NCBI GenBank assembly: GCA_965198495.1
Contig: CBDAPL010000002.1
Location: 372,001 to 436,000, forward strand
Length of the DNA stretch: 64,000 bases
Reading direction: 5' to 3'
From: RH-AL1 sp965198495
GTDB lineage: Bacteria; Pseudomonadota; Alphaproteobacteria; Rhizobiales; Beijerinckiaceae
In this document: positions 25,497 to 34,354 of the stretch, in pieces
Layout: each line of letters begins with the position of its first letter
How positions within the stretch are numbered: the first letter of the stretch is position 1
Notes under the pieces: model-generated
What the model saw: only the letters and a program-made list of their open reading frames with translations
What the model was told of the DNA's origin: nothing
The model's database searches: none
Made by a program: the position numbers and the translations under genes

Positions 25497-26197
25497 AAGG
25501 CCGCCGTGCTGGCGAAACCGGCATCGGCGGCGACCTGGGCGACCGGGCTTCCCGCGGAGAGACGATCGATCGCCAGCACGATGCGCGCCCTTTGCCGCCA
25601 CGCCTTGAAGGTCAGCCCGGTCTCGATGGGAAACAGGCGGCTGATCGTCCGGACCGACGTGGCGGCGCGGGAGGCGAGGTCGCCGATGTCGAGATGGCCG
25701 CGGGGATCGGCGAGGGCCAAGTCGGCGACGCGCTGTCCGATCGCGCTCGCCGGCAGCGGCAGGAACGTCGGTGCGTCCGGCGTCTCGGTCAGCTCGTGGA
25801 GGATCAAGCGGACGACGAGCCCGGTCTTGTCGGGGGTGGCGTCCGCCGCGAAAGCCGCGAGGATCAGCTCCCGCAGGAGCGGGGTCACACGCAGGGCGAA
25901 TGGGCGATCGAGAGACCCCGACGGCGCCCACGCCCGCGATGCCGCCGGCTGCCAGTAGATCATCCGGAACTCGGTGTCGGAGAGCACGTCGATCCGGTGC
26001 GGGACCCCGGCCGGCGCCCAGACCGCGAGCTGCGGCGGGACGAGCCAGCGCCCCGCCTCCGTGTAGACCTGCATCGTCCCGGACGCGGCGAAGATCAGCT
26101 GGGCTTCGTCGTGGGCATGCAGCGCGACGGCCGCTCCCCGCGTCTTGGCACCCCGATGCGTCCGGAATGGCGGCAGTTCAGCGGATTGGCGTTTCAT
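25391..26197 (-). CDS. AraC family regulator with cupin domain
   Basis: This 268-aa protein has an N-terminal cupin-like sensor (VALHAHDEAQLIFAASG, WAPAGVPHRI) and a C-terminal AraC double helix-turn-helix (TSVRTISRLFPIETGLTFK, then AADAGFASTAAFCFAFR). It is divergent from the SDR at 26266, its probable target, with a 68-base gap. Its 3' end is duplicated at 22968-23203. Confidence 0.92.
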   Translation of the reverse strand: MKRQSAELPPFRTHRGAKTRGAAVALHAHDEAQLIFAASGTMQVYTEAGRWLVPPQLAVWAPAGVPHRIDVLSDTEFRMIYWQPAASRAWAPSGSLDRPFALRVTPLLRELILAAFAADATPDKTGLVVRLILHELTETPDAPTFLPLPASAIGQRVADLALADPRGHLDIGDLASRAATSVRTISRLFPIETGLTFKAWRQRARIVLAIDRLSAGSPVAQVAADAGFASTAAFCFAFRQVTGATPSTFSDHATLSGGLFPEPVDPPS

Positions 26198-26265
26198 CGA
26201 TGCCCTTTGGCGCCACGTCTTACAAATGCCCCGCTAGCGTAGAGCACGCAACAACGGGACAAGCC

Positions 26266-27021
26266 ATGAAGATCACCGGCAACACGATCCTCGTCACGGG
26301 CGGCACCAGCGGTATCGGCCGCGCGCTCGCCGAAGCCCTCCACGATCGCGGCAACCGCGTGATCGTCACAGGACGCCGGCAGGCCCTGCTCGACGAGGTC
26401 ACGGCGGCCCGCCCCGGTCTCGTCGGGCTGCGGCTCGACCTCGACGATCCCGCCTCGTCCGCGCGCCTCGCCGACGACGTCCGCGCGCGCTTCCCCGACC
26501 TCAACGTGCTGGTGGCCAACGCCGGCATCTCGCGGCAGGAGGACCTGACCGCCGAGGATTGGGACGCGTCCGCTGCGGAGGCGATCGTCGAGACCAACAT
26601 CCTCGGCGTGCTGCGCGCGAGCGCGGCGTTCCTGCCGCTGCTGAAGCGACGGCGGGACGCGACGATCATGGTCACGACCTCGAACCTCGCCTTCGTGCCG
26701 CGCGCCAGCTTCCCGGCCTATTGCGCGAGCAAGGCCTTCCTGCACTCCTGGCTGCAATCGCTGCGCTATCAGCTGCGCGACGTGCCGGTGGAGGTGCTCG
26801 AACTGGCGCCGCCCTACGTGCGGACCGAGCTGTCGGGCCGGCACCAGGCGTCCGATCCGCGCGGCATGGCGCTCGACGCCTACGTCGCGGAGGTGATGCA
26901 CCTGCTGGAGGCGGGCGATCACCCCGCGAGCGAGATCCTGGTCGAACGGGCGCGAGGCGAGCGATCGGCCGAGCGGGACGGGCGCTACCAGGCCGCGTTC
27001 GACGCGATGAACCCGGCATGA
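26266..27021 (+). CDS. SDR oxidoreductase (DltE-like)
   Basis: This 251-aa protein starts MKITGNTILVTGGTSGIG and is a close paralog of the SDR at 10623-11375. It has NAGIS, catalytic Ser in VTTSNLAF (Ser then Asn where the paralog has two Ser) and Y-C-A-S-K. It is first in a run of three ATGA-linked genes with a short membrane ORF and a siderophore-interacting reductase, and is probably controlled by the divergent AraC protein. Confidence 0.9.
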   Translation: MKITGNTILVTGGTSGIGRALAEALHDRGNRVIVTGRRQALLDEVTAARPGLVGLRLDLDDPASSARLADDVRARFPDLNVLVANAGISRQEDLTAEDWDASAAEAIVETNILGVLRASAAFLPLLKRRRDATIMVTTSNLAFVPRASFPAYCASKAFLHSWLQSLRYQLRDVPVEVLELAPPYVRTELSGRHQASDPRGMALDAYVAEVMHLLEAGDHPASEILVERARGERSAERDGRYQAAFDAMNPA

Positions 27022-27350
27022 GCTCCCCTGTCCAGTCGCGGGCGACAGGGACCGGACGAACCCACGCGGGGCCTCGTCCCGCCGTAAGCGTCAACGTCAC
27101 GCAACGCGCCAACCGTCCAGCCCGCCGCGCCGCCTCGGCCCCTGGCGTCCGAGGCGCCTCCTTGAACGAACTCGCCCTCCGTCCTTCGCGAACCCCTATC
27201 CGAGCCGGTGCCGCCGCGGGCCTGCTCCCGCTCATCGGCAGCGTCGTCGGCGCCACCGGCACGCCAGTGGCCTTCCTGATCGGGGCGGCGTGCCCGCTCG
27301 CCGCCCTGGTCCTCCTGCCGGTCCTGGTGCGCGGGGAGGCCGCGCGATGA
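27018..27350 (+). CDS. Short membrane ORF, possible transporter remnant
   Basis: This 110-aa frame overlaps the SDR stop and the next start, each by ATGA. The first 55 residues are Arg/Pro-rich and low complexity. The last 50 form two hydrophobic helices (AAGLLPLIGSVVGATG and PVAFLIGAACPLAALVLLP). That ending looks like the last helices of an MFS exporter whose front was lost, or a new small membrane protein. The precise coupling at both ends argues that it is translated. Confidence 0.5.
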   Translation: MSSPVQSRATGTGRTHAGPRPAVSVNVTQRANRPARRAASAPGVRGASLNELALRPSRTPIRAGAAAGLLPLIGSVVGATGTPVAFLIGAACPLAALVLLPVLVRGEAAR

Positions 27351-28093
27351 CCGGAACCGTATCGCGATCGCAACCCGGCAAGCCGCCCACGCACCGGGTC
27401 ACCGTCACCGGCGTCGAACGCCTGACGCCGAACATGCGTCGCCTGACCTTCGAGGGTGACACGCTGAGGACGATGAGCGTGCCCCTGCCCGCGCAATGGC
27501 TGAAGGTCGTCCTGCCGGGCGCGGCGGGCGAGCCGGGGCCAAACCGGGCCTACACCGTCCGACGCTTCTACCAGGAATGGGGCGCGATGGAGGTCGATTT
27601 CGTCCTGCATGGCGACACGGGGCCCGCCTCGGCGTGGGCCCGGCGCGCGGAGGTCGGGGACGTCGTGCATCTCGGCGGTCCACGCGGCGGACACAAGGTG
27701 GATCCTCAAGCCCGGTGGAGGCTGCTCGCCGGCGACGAGACGGCGTTGCCGGCGATCGCCAGCATTCTGGACGCCCTCCCCGACGACGATGTCCCGACCC
27801 GCGTGGTCGTCGAAGTGCCGTCGCTGGACGACGTGCAGCCGCTGCGCCGCTCCGCCGCCACCGAGATCCAGTGGCTGGCGCGGGAGGGACAGCGCAGCCG
27901 TCCGGGGTCGCTGCTGGCCGACAGGCTCTCCGGCCTTTCCCTCCCGGTCGCGCTGGGGCAGGTGTTCCTCGCCGGGGAGGGCACCGCCGTCAGGACAATG
28001 AAGCAGGACCTCGCCCGCCGCGTCTCGCCGGCGGGCATGGAGGCAAAGGGCTACTGGCTTTTGGGACAGGCGGACCACAGGGACAAAGGATGA
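27347..28093 (+). CDS. Siderophore-interacting protein (FAD/NADPH ferric reductase)
   Basis: This 248-aa protein of the ViuB/SIP family has an N-terminal FAD-binding barrel with the FAD signature RAYTVRRF and a C-terminal NAD(P)H domain with LLAGDETALPAI and a late conserved tryptophan (KGYWLLGQ). Such enzymes release iron by reducing cytoplasmic ferric siderophore. The start at 27347 overlaps the preceding gene. No siderophore synthesis or uptake gene is in the window. Confidence 0.9.
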   Translation: MTGTVSRSQPGKPPTHRVTVTGVERLTPNMRRLTFEGDTLRTMSVPLPAQWLKVVLPGAAGEPGPNRAYTVRRFYQEWGAMEVDFVLHGDTGPASAWARRAEVGDVVHLGGPRGGHKVDPQARWRLLAGDETALPAIASILDALPDDDVPTRVVVEVPSLDDVQPLRRSAATEIQWLAREGQRSRPGSLLADRLSGLSLPVALGQVFLAGEGTAVRTMKQDLARRVSPAGMEAKGYWLLGQADHRDKG

Positions 28094-28461
28094 CGACACG
28101 GTGCGGAGCGGCTACTCAGCGCCAAGGTCGGTCGCTGATTGAAGGCCGCGCCAGATCTTGGATGCGGACGTTGCAAGGCCAACCTCGTCTAGATGACGAG
28201 CGAGCGCCACGTCGTGACAAGTGCTGGCTACGACTTGCTCAAGGAGATGCCACATCGGCGGTTGCCGCCAGACCACCAATTCCGAAAGCCAGGGCCTGCT
28301 CCGCGATCGTCAGCCTCACGCGATCGAAGCGACCGAGGCGAGATCGTCGACCGCGCCCATCGGCACCAGATCGCGCGTTCTCTTCGGTCGCCATTGGCGC
28401 GCGGCTCGCCACCAGACTTGAGCGATTGCGGCGGTCGAGCTTCGCGCATAAAGCGCTCGCC
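28094..28461. other. Intergenic gap, nothing recognised
   Basis: This is 368 bases between the ends of two convergent genes. Short open frames exist but show no family resemblance or ribosome binding site; no hairpin with a T-run was seen. Confidence 0.35.
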
Positions 28462-29610
28462 CTATCCTGGAAGGTCAAAGGCATTTTGCAGTACCGACGC
28501 CAATTCTGAAGCCATCGCGCCCCAGGTTCTGACCGGACGTTCGATAGCCTCTCGGCTGAGGCGCCCAAGGACACCGGGGCTGTTGGCGAAGCAAGATAGA
28601 CCATCTGCGATCGATGTCTTGTCGAGCATGTTTACTGCCATCGTGCCGCCACCCGGCGCCACCTCGCGCATCGCCGATCCATTGTGGCAGAGGCAAGGTA
28701 GGCCGAACCAGAGGCTTTCCAATACCGGAAGGCCAAAGCCTTCCTCATAGGAGGCATAAACCGTTGCGTGATGCGTCGCGTAAAGCCTCGCGAGCTCGAC
28801 GTCGCTCACCCCATTCTTGATCGAGACGTCCGGCATCGTCGCGCTCCTGGCAAGGACGCTCTGATCGTAGGCGGGATCGAACCCACGATGTCCGACGAGT
28901 GTCAATTTGATCGCACGGCCGCCCTTGGCTTGCGCCATTCGCAAGCCGTCGAGCAGCCGAGGATGATTTTTCCTCGCTTCCCAGCTGGCGACAGAGAGAA
29001 CGCGAAGCGGCTCACCGTCCGTGATCGTTCTTCGTATGTCTGGCCTCGGGCCGAAGCCGCTACCGGCCAGCGAAACCACGGCGGTGCTGGGAACCGGAAG
29101 GCGTCGCGCTTCGCAGAAAGCGCGAAAGTCAGATGCCACAAGCACTGTTGTCGTGATGACGAGGTCCGCCTGGACCAGCGCCTCAAAATAGGCGGTGTAG
29201 GCGGCTGTGACCGTGGGCGGGTACAGCGTCGTGAGCTTGATCGGGATCAGGTCATGCACGATCGCCGCCGTCTTCAGGCGATAGGCCGACGCAATGCCCT
29301 TGAGCCAGGAACGGGAAGCGCCAAAAAACGTCTCGGGCAGCAGCAGCCAGCGATCTTCGGCGTGTCGTCCGGCTTCGGTGAGGCTGGCTGCTGTTCCTAA
29401 GCCGAAGCCGAGATAGTCTCGTTCATCCTGGCTTAGGACTCGTATGACCTGCCGCCCTCCGTCCCAGCCAACGGGTGTAATCTGCAGGCCAAGGGCCTCT
29501 AGCGCGGACCCGAGCCGCCTGACGACCCGCTGAATACCGGTCGTAATTGGCAGGCCCGCAGTGCTTTCGCACCAGTAGAGGATGCGCGGACTATGCGACT
29601 TGTCTTCCAA
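28462..29610 (-). CDS. Glycosyltransferase family 4-like
   Basis: This GT-B glycosyltransferase is about 382 aa. The C-terminal donor domain has LRVLSVASWEARKNH, LVGHRG, and the EEGFGLPVLESLWFG signature of GT4 with the E-x7-E motif. The N-terminal half (GIQRVVRRLGSALEA) resembles enzymes acting on surface glycans. The start is uncertain: TTG 29610 is the first start codon after the upstream gene's stop, and no ATG or good ribosome binding site is visible. It directly follows the Hint-domain gene, so it may glycosylate that product or a nearby surface polymer. Confidence 0.82.
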   Translation of the reverse strand: MEDKSHSPRILYWCESTAGLPITTGIQRVVRRLGSALEALGLQITPVGWDGGRQVIRVLSQDERDYLGFGLGTAASLTEAGRHAEDRWLLLPETFFGASRSWLKGIASAYRLKTAAIVHDLIPIKLTTLYPPTVTAAYTAYFEALVQADLVITTTVLVASDFRAFCEARRLPVPSTAVVSLAGSGFGPRPDIRRTITDGEPLRVLSVASWEARKNHPRLLDGLRMAQAKGGRAIKLTLVGHRGFDPAYDQSVLARSATMPDVSIKNGVSDVELARLYATHHATVYASYEEGFGLPVLESLWFGLPCLCHNGSAMREVAPGGGTMAVNMLDKTSIADGLSCFANSPGVLGRLSREAIERPVRTWGAMASELASVLQNAFDLPG

Positions 29611-29618
29611 CCGCGATC

Positions 29619-31342
29619 TTAAGCGGCGTGCACGAGTTGTAGCGATGGGCGGGACGCGTTCTGCGATCGCGACACGTCTCGCACTTTCGCGTCTCCGAGC
29701 ATCCAGGCATGATGGGGGAGGAGGTTGAACGCCACCTGCAGGAACATCGTCCCCGTTCGCCCCTCCCAAAGCTCCGCCTGAAGCAGAGAGCGACCCGCAG
29801 TCCACCGGAAGGTACTACCGTCTTCCCGCGTCTCCAGCGCGTGGAACCCAAGGCAGAAGCTTGGATCTGCCATGTCCGTCTCGCCGCGTGGCGACAGACC
29901 ATCGTCGATCCCGATCGATCGCACCTGGAGGCCGAGGTGGCGCGCGTCATCGTTCATACCAATCAACGCCGGGACGAAGGTCTTTGATACGAGCCAAACC
30001 TCTCGCACGTCGGCTGTAACGACGAAGCGAGCTAGGGTGCCCTTGATGTCGGGGCGCACGATCGCGCCGTCGGCGACAAGGTGGATGTCGAGATCGTCAA
30101 TCGCTTTAAGCGACCAGCCCATCGCTGCGGCGCGGGCGAGCAGACGCGTCCGCATCACGGCGATGATCTGTGCGTCCTGAATGAGGGGGCGGCAGTAGTC
30201 CTCGAGCGTCAGCGCGACACCATCGGGAGAACCGGTACCGTCCGTGAAGAAGGCGCGATTGCCGACGTCGATGTAGCTCTCCGCCGGCATGCCGTTGGCG
30301 ATGAGGATGTCGTGGCTGTCGAGTTCGACGTGCCAATAGGTGACGCTGTCGACCTCTTCCTGGACGATAGTGGCGCCGTTGATCAGCGCGCCGATCGGCA
30401 CCAACACCTCGCCAAGGACATCGAGGCGGACGGCGTGGCCGGGCGACAGCCAGAGGTCGGAAGCCGGCAGGTTCACGCCGAACGCACCTTCGCGCAAGCA
30501 GATCGGCAGGCTTCGTGCGGGCGCGGGTGGTTGCGGCAGTCAAGCTGCTGGTGGCCGATCCAGCGGATCGGGCGGTGCGCGCCGGACGCCGTCACGACGA
30601 GGTCGCCGGCCGCCAAGTCTTCCACAGCGACGTCGCCGCGCGCGGTACGGATCAGCGTGCCGGTGCAGTAGCAGGCGACGGCGTTGTTGACGGCCGCGTC
30701 GTTCGACACGGGATATCCGGTACCTGGCGCTCCAGGTGTAAAACCTGGCCCTGCCGAACCTCCAGTGGCCGAGCCCGCACTGTCCGTCAGGTTTGAAGCC
30801 GTTACGATCGCACCGCTCTCGACGTAGACGTCGCCAGCCGCATTGCCGCCGGCGCCCGCATTGGCGCCGTTGAAGCCGTAACCACCGGTGCCTCCCGTCG
30901 CGGTATTGGCGGAGAAGGAATCGTTGACGAGGTTGAGCGAGCCGCTGTTGACCAGAATGCCACCGGCGGCGTCACCGCCGGCACCGGCGGTCTGTCCCGT
31001 TCCTGAGGCACTCGTGCCAGCAGCTCCTGTGGCATCTCCGTTGTTGATCGCCAGGTTCTGGATGGTGACGGGGTTTGCCGTCGTGCCGTTCACCGTGAAG
31101 TCCGACACGGCGGATTGCGTCGTCCCATTCAACGCGCTGATGGCCACGCCACCGACCCCGCCGTTGCTGCCGTCGATAGTAATCCCGTTGTTTACCTGCA
31201 ACGTCTGCGTGATGTTGATGGTCGAATTCGCCGGCAAGCTGAAATCGATGGTGTCGCCGTTCTGCGCCTGGGAGATCGCGTAGCGAAGCGACCCAGTATC
31301 GTTGATGCTGTCGCTGGTGTCGGTAACTGTGAAAATAGGCAT
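29619..31342 (-). pseudogene. Beta-helix/Hint surface protein, frameshifted
   Basis: Two adjoining frames form one protein of about 570 residues. The first part (from 31342) starts MPIFTVTDTSDSINDTGSLR, a parallel beta-helix/adhesin-type repeat region rich in Gly, Ala, Asn and Thr. It then enters a Hint domain at ACYCTGTLIRTARGDVAVED and GDLVVTASGAHRPIRW. That frame stops at 30473. The Hint domain continues in another frame from about 30497 (REGAFGVNLP, DLWLSPGHAV, YWHVELDSHD), followed by a C-terminal domain to 29619. The shift equals loss of one base, most simply one C from a CCC run at HEAC(P). It may be a true mutation, phase variation or a sequencing error. Confidence 0.8.
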
Positions 31343-31567
31343 GGGCCGACAATCCTAAATCTTCTGTCGCCGGGCCGGACGCCGACAGGCGGCTGCTCAA
31401 GTGCGCGCGCGCGAACCATAGCGGCAACAATTTCGATTACGAGTCCAGCCCGGCTCAGGATGCACGCAAAACAATTTTACAGAAAGATTAACATTGTCAC
31501 CTTTTTGTTTCCTCCGCGCGCTGAAGCTGCGACATTGTCGTTTCACCAAGGACAGGCTTCCGCACCT
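31343..31567. promoter_or_regulatory. Divergent promoter region with ACAAT dyad
   Basis: This is the gap between the divergent Hint and ligase genes. It holds an AT-rich stretch with ACAAT-N17-ATTGT at about 31469-31495 and a second CATTGTC at about 31533. It probably contains both promoters; no regulator gene is adjacent. Confidence 0.35.
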
Positions 31568-33004
31568 ATGTACGACCGACTGATTACGTTCCAAGCGCGC
31601 TACGATCCTCGCAAGCCGGCTTTCGTGAGCCGGGCCGGCGTCGTCAGCTATGCCGAGTTCGACGCCGATATCGACCGGGTCGCCGCGCGCTTCCGCGACG
31701 CCTTCTTCTGCGAGGCGGACACTTTAGCGGCCGTCGCCGTGTCCAATCCCTACGCGCACTGGCTTGTGCTGCTCGCCCTGGCGCGTCTGGGCGTCAGTTC
31801 GATGGCCGTCGCACCGGAACGCGAGCCGACGATCCTGATCACCGACACCCCCTACGAGGGACGACACGCCTTCCTCCACGTCTCACAGGCGTGGTTCAAC
31901 AAGACGCTGCTCGCACCGCGGCCGATCCTCGAGCCGATAAGGCGCAAGCCCTCGTCCATGGCGAGGCTGATGTTCTCCTCTGGCACCACGGGCACACGCA
32001 AGGCGGTCGCGCTGAGCTGGGAATCGCTGCACGCCCAGTCCAAGATGTACCTTGTCGCGCGGCGCACGCCCGACTTACGCACCATGACGCTGATCGGCAG
32101 CGACACGATCTTCGGTCTTGTCGCGGCCCTCTACACCTGGGCTGGTGGAGGCGCCTTCGTATGCCACTCGCCGGACCAACCTCTGGCGTCGCAACTGGCA
32201 AGCCTGAACCCGACCTATATCACGATGGCCACCGGGCATCTCGCGGCTTTGCTCGATCGATTGCCCGCCGACTTCAGCCGCATGCCAGATCTCCGGGTAG
32301 GCGTGGGGGGCAGTCCCGTCTCCAAGCGGCTGGTAGAGCGCACGCTGTCGCGATTGGCCGGCGAACTTGTCGTCTCCTATGGTTCGACAGAAGCCTCCGG
32401 TGTCGCGGTCGGTCTGCATCATGTGCTCGAGAACGCGCCCGACGCGGTTGGCGTGGTCTATCCCGATCAGGAGGTCCAGATCGTCGACGACATGGACCAG
32501 CCGGTAACACACTCTGTCCAGGGCGAGATCAGGATCCGGGGCGCTCACGTCGTTGGCGGCTACATCGACGACCTTGAAGCATCAGCCAAGGTTTTCCGGA
32601 ATGGATGGTTCTACCCCGGCGATGTCGGGCGTCTGACAGCGGACGGCGTGCTCTGCGTCTCCGGCCGCGCCGACGAAGTCATCAACATCGGCGGCATCAA
32701 GTTCCTGCCGCACCCGCTTGAGGACGCGGCTCGCGGCTGCACAGGTGTCGCTGACGCGGCCGTTTTCACGATGGCGGACGCCAACGGCAGCGACAGCACC
32801 TGCCTCGCCGTGGTTCGCTTCGAAGGCTTGGATGAAGGCACGCTGAAGCAGGCGGTTCATGCCGCCGCGCCGGCCATCACCATCCGGATTGTTTGGATCG
32901 ACACCATTCCCCGCAACGCGATGGCGAAGGTCGACCGCAAAGCGCTCGCCTTCGCTTACCTCGCCGCACGGGCTCCTCTGGAGGCGCCGGCCCGCGTCCA
33001 CTAG
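31568..33004 (+). CDS. Acyl-adenylate ligase (AMP-binding enzyme)
   Basis: This 478-aa protein of the ANL superfamily has the P-loop FSSGTTGTRKAVAL, YGSTEASG, GWFYPGDVGRL with the conserved Asp, hinge SGRADEVINIGG, and the C-terminal catalytic Lys in NAMAKVDRKAL. It activates a carboxylic acid as acyl-AMP and passes it to CoA or a carrier. It is slightly shorter than typical acyl-CoA ligases at the N-terminus. No carrier protein is adjacent. It is divergent from the Hint protein; the substrate is unknown. Confidence 0.9.
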   Translation: MYDRLITFQARYDPRKPAFVSRAGVVSYAEFDADIDRVAARFRDAFFCEADTLAAVAVSNPYAHWLVLLALARLGVSSMAVAPEREPTILITDTPYEGRHAFLHVSQAWFNKTLLAPRPILEPIRRKPSSMARLMFSSGTTGTRKAVALSWESLHAQSKMYLVARRTPDLRTMTLIGSDTIFGLVAALYTWAGGGAFVCHSPDQPLASQLASLNPTYITMATGHLAALLDRLPADFSRMPDLRVGVGGSPVSKRLVERTLSRLAGELVVSYGSTEASGVAVGLHHVLENAPDAVGVVYPDQEVQIVDDMDQPVTHSVQGEIRIRGAHVVGGYIDDLEASAKVFRNGWFYPGDVGRLTADGVLCVSGRADEVINIGGIKFLPHPLEDAARGCTGVADAAVFTMADANGSDSTCLAVVRFEGLDEGTLKQAVHAAAPAITIRIVWIDTIPRNAMAKVDRKALAFAYLAARAPLEAPARVH

Positions 33005-33057
33005 ATCATGTGCGGTCGGACTGAAGCCAGATGCCATGAGCCATGGGCGCGGCGCCG

Positions 33058-33450
33058 CTACGCCGCGCGGTCTAGCACCAGCTTCATCCGGGCACCGTCT
33101 GCGGAGCGGCGGATCTCGATGGGCTTGCCTTCGGTGCCGGGCGGGATCGCGAAGGCGAAGCCGTGCGGGCCGTAGCCGGCGGCGTCGAGATCGGCGCGGC
33201 GGCGGTTGGCGAGGCCGGTGGCGACGACGCGGCCGTCGATCACCAGGTCGAGGCACACCGCCATGGCGGGGTTAAGCGCACTGCGCGCCCAGCCGCGCAC
33301 GACGCCTCCCTCGATCGCGTCGATATAGCCATGCAGCGTCCCGCAGTCGGGCGCCGCGTCGGCGATGCCGGCGCGCGCGGCCATCGCCCGGCGGATCGCC
33401 TCGAGCTGGTAGCCATCCTCGAGGCGCGGGGCGCAATACATCGCCGCCAC
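33058..33450 (-). CDS. Beta-domain protein fragment
   Basis: This frame of up to 130 aa carries a recognisable module GYIDAIEGGVVRGWARSA followed by VCLDLVIDGRVVATGLANR and GFAFAIPPG. I recall this module at the ends of surface or glycosyltransferase proteins in Methylobacterium-like genomes. There is no ribosome binding site before the GTG start and no signal peptide, so it is probably the surviving C-terminus of a larger gene. An unrelated rightward frame begins 48 bases away. Confidence 0.5.
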   Translation of the reverse strand: MAAMYCAPRLEDGYQLEAIRRAMAARAGIADAAPDCGTLHGYIDAIEGGVVRGWARSALNPAMAVCLDLVIDGRVVATGLANRRRADLDAAGYGPHGFAFAIPPGTEGKPIEIRRSADGARMKLVLDRAA

Positions 33451-33497
33451 GCCGATCGCCGCCGCTGCGGCCGGACCCGCGCCCGATCGAGGGCATC

Positions 33498-33749
33498 GTG
33501 CATGCCACCTACGTGCTGGCGCGGATGGTCTTCGCGCTCGACGCGATCAGCGGCTCGGCGCGGCTGAGCGCGGAAGAGCGCGAGGATGTCGGGCGCAAGA
33601 TCGAGCGGAACCTGACGAACTACGCGGTCGGTCTGCGGACGGTCGACGCGCACGCGCGCTTCACGGAGGATGGCGCCATGATCTTCGAGGCTTGTCGGAA
33701 AGCGATGGACGATCGTTTGCGATCCCACGAAGGGGCGGCTCGCGCGTAA
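33498..33749 (+). CDS. Small helical hypothetical protein
   Basis: The 83-aa frame starts at GTG 33498, with GAGGG 4 bases upstream. It is predicted helical (MVFALDAISGSARLSAEERE, then KIERNLTNYAVGLRTVD), with no cysteine or membrane segment. I do not recognise the family. Its codon use looks genuine, but it may be the 3' part of a truncated gene, since it begins where the neighbouring leftward fragment also ends. Confidence 0.5.
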   Translation: MHATYVLARMVFALDAISGSARLSAEEREDVGRKIERNLTNYAVGLRTVDAHARFTEDGAMIFEACRKAMDDRLRSHEGAARA

Positions 33750-33917
33750 AACAAGGAGCCTATGGTGCCGGTCTGCGAGCCGGCTCCTTCGTTCGCGGCC
33801 GCAGTTCTCGGCAGCCGTCCCCTTCGGACAAGTCCCGCCATAAAGCGAGACTGAGATGCGACGGGTTCCCGCGCTATCTCGCGACCGACGCCTCGCGATG
33901 CGCATGATATTCGGATT

Positions 33918-34175
33918 CTAGTTCGCGCCACCATTCGTATTGCCGCCCGTCATCGTCGTCTTGGGCGGCTCCGTCGGCGTCGGCACCCTGTGCATTTCGC
34001 TCGAGCCGATCGCGACCGGCGCTAAGGTCGTCGGCGGAATGGACGCCGGCGTTCCCTTGTTCGACGAGGTCTTCGGGGCGCCCTCGGAATTTTGCGCGGC
34101 AGCGACGCCCGGCATGACAGCGGCAAGGATGACAGCGGCAAGGATGAGAGCGATCATTGCGATAGAACGGGTCAT
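33918..34175 (-). CDS. Small secreted Pro/Thr-rich protein
   Basis: The 85-aa protein has a clear signal peptide (IAMIALILAAVILAAVMP, cleavage near VAAAQ). A low-complexity mature part rich in Pro, Thr, Ser and Asn ends NTNGGAN. GAGGAG is 7 bases before the ATG at 34175. Within the coding sequence a 12-base unit (GACAGCGGCAAG type) is repeated in the signal-peptide region. Function unknown; it is presumably periplasmic. Confidence 0.65.
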   Translation of the reverse strand: MTRSIAMIALILAAVILAAVMPGVAAAQNSEGAPKTSSNKGTPASIPPTTLAPVAIGSSEMHRVPTPTEPPKTTMTGGNTNGGAN

Positions 34176-34354
34176 TGGGCCACTCCTCTTGAAGAACCTC
34201 GAAGGTGGAACGATAAGCCGCGAGCGCGTAAGTTTCGTGACAAGGGTCCCGCGCACGAAGCGCCGCGCGCCACTCGTGAAATTCGCCATCAGCGACCGCC
34301 GCTCGGCGGCTGGTATGATGCCGATCACCGCGTGCCCGCGAGATCAGCCCACCG

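Noticed and set aside
29619..30497. A separate gene starting near 30497
   Set aside because: Its first residues continue a Hint domain begun in the upstream frame, so it is the second half of one frameshifted gene.
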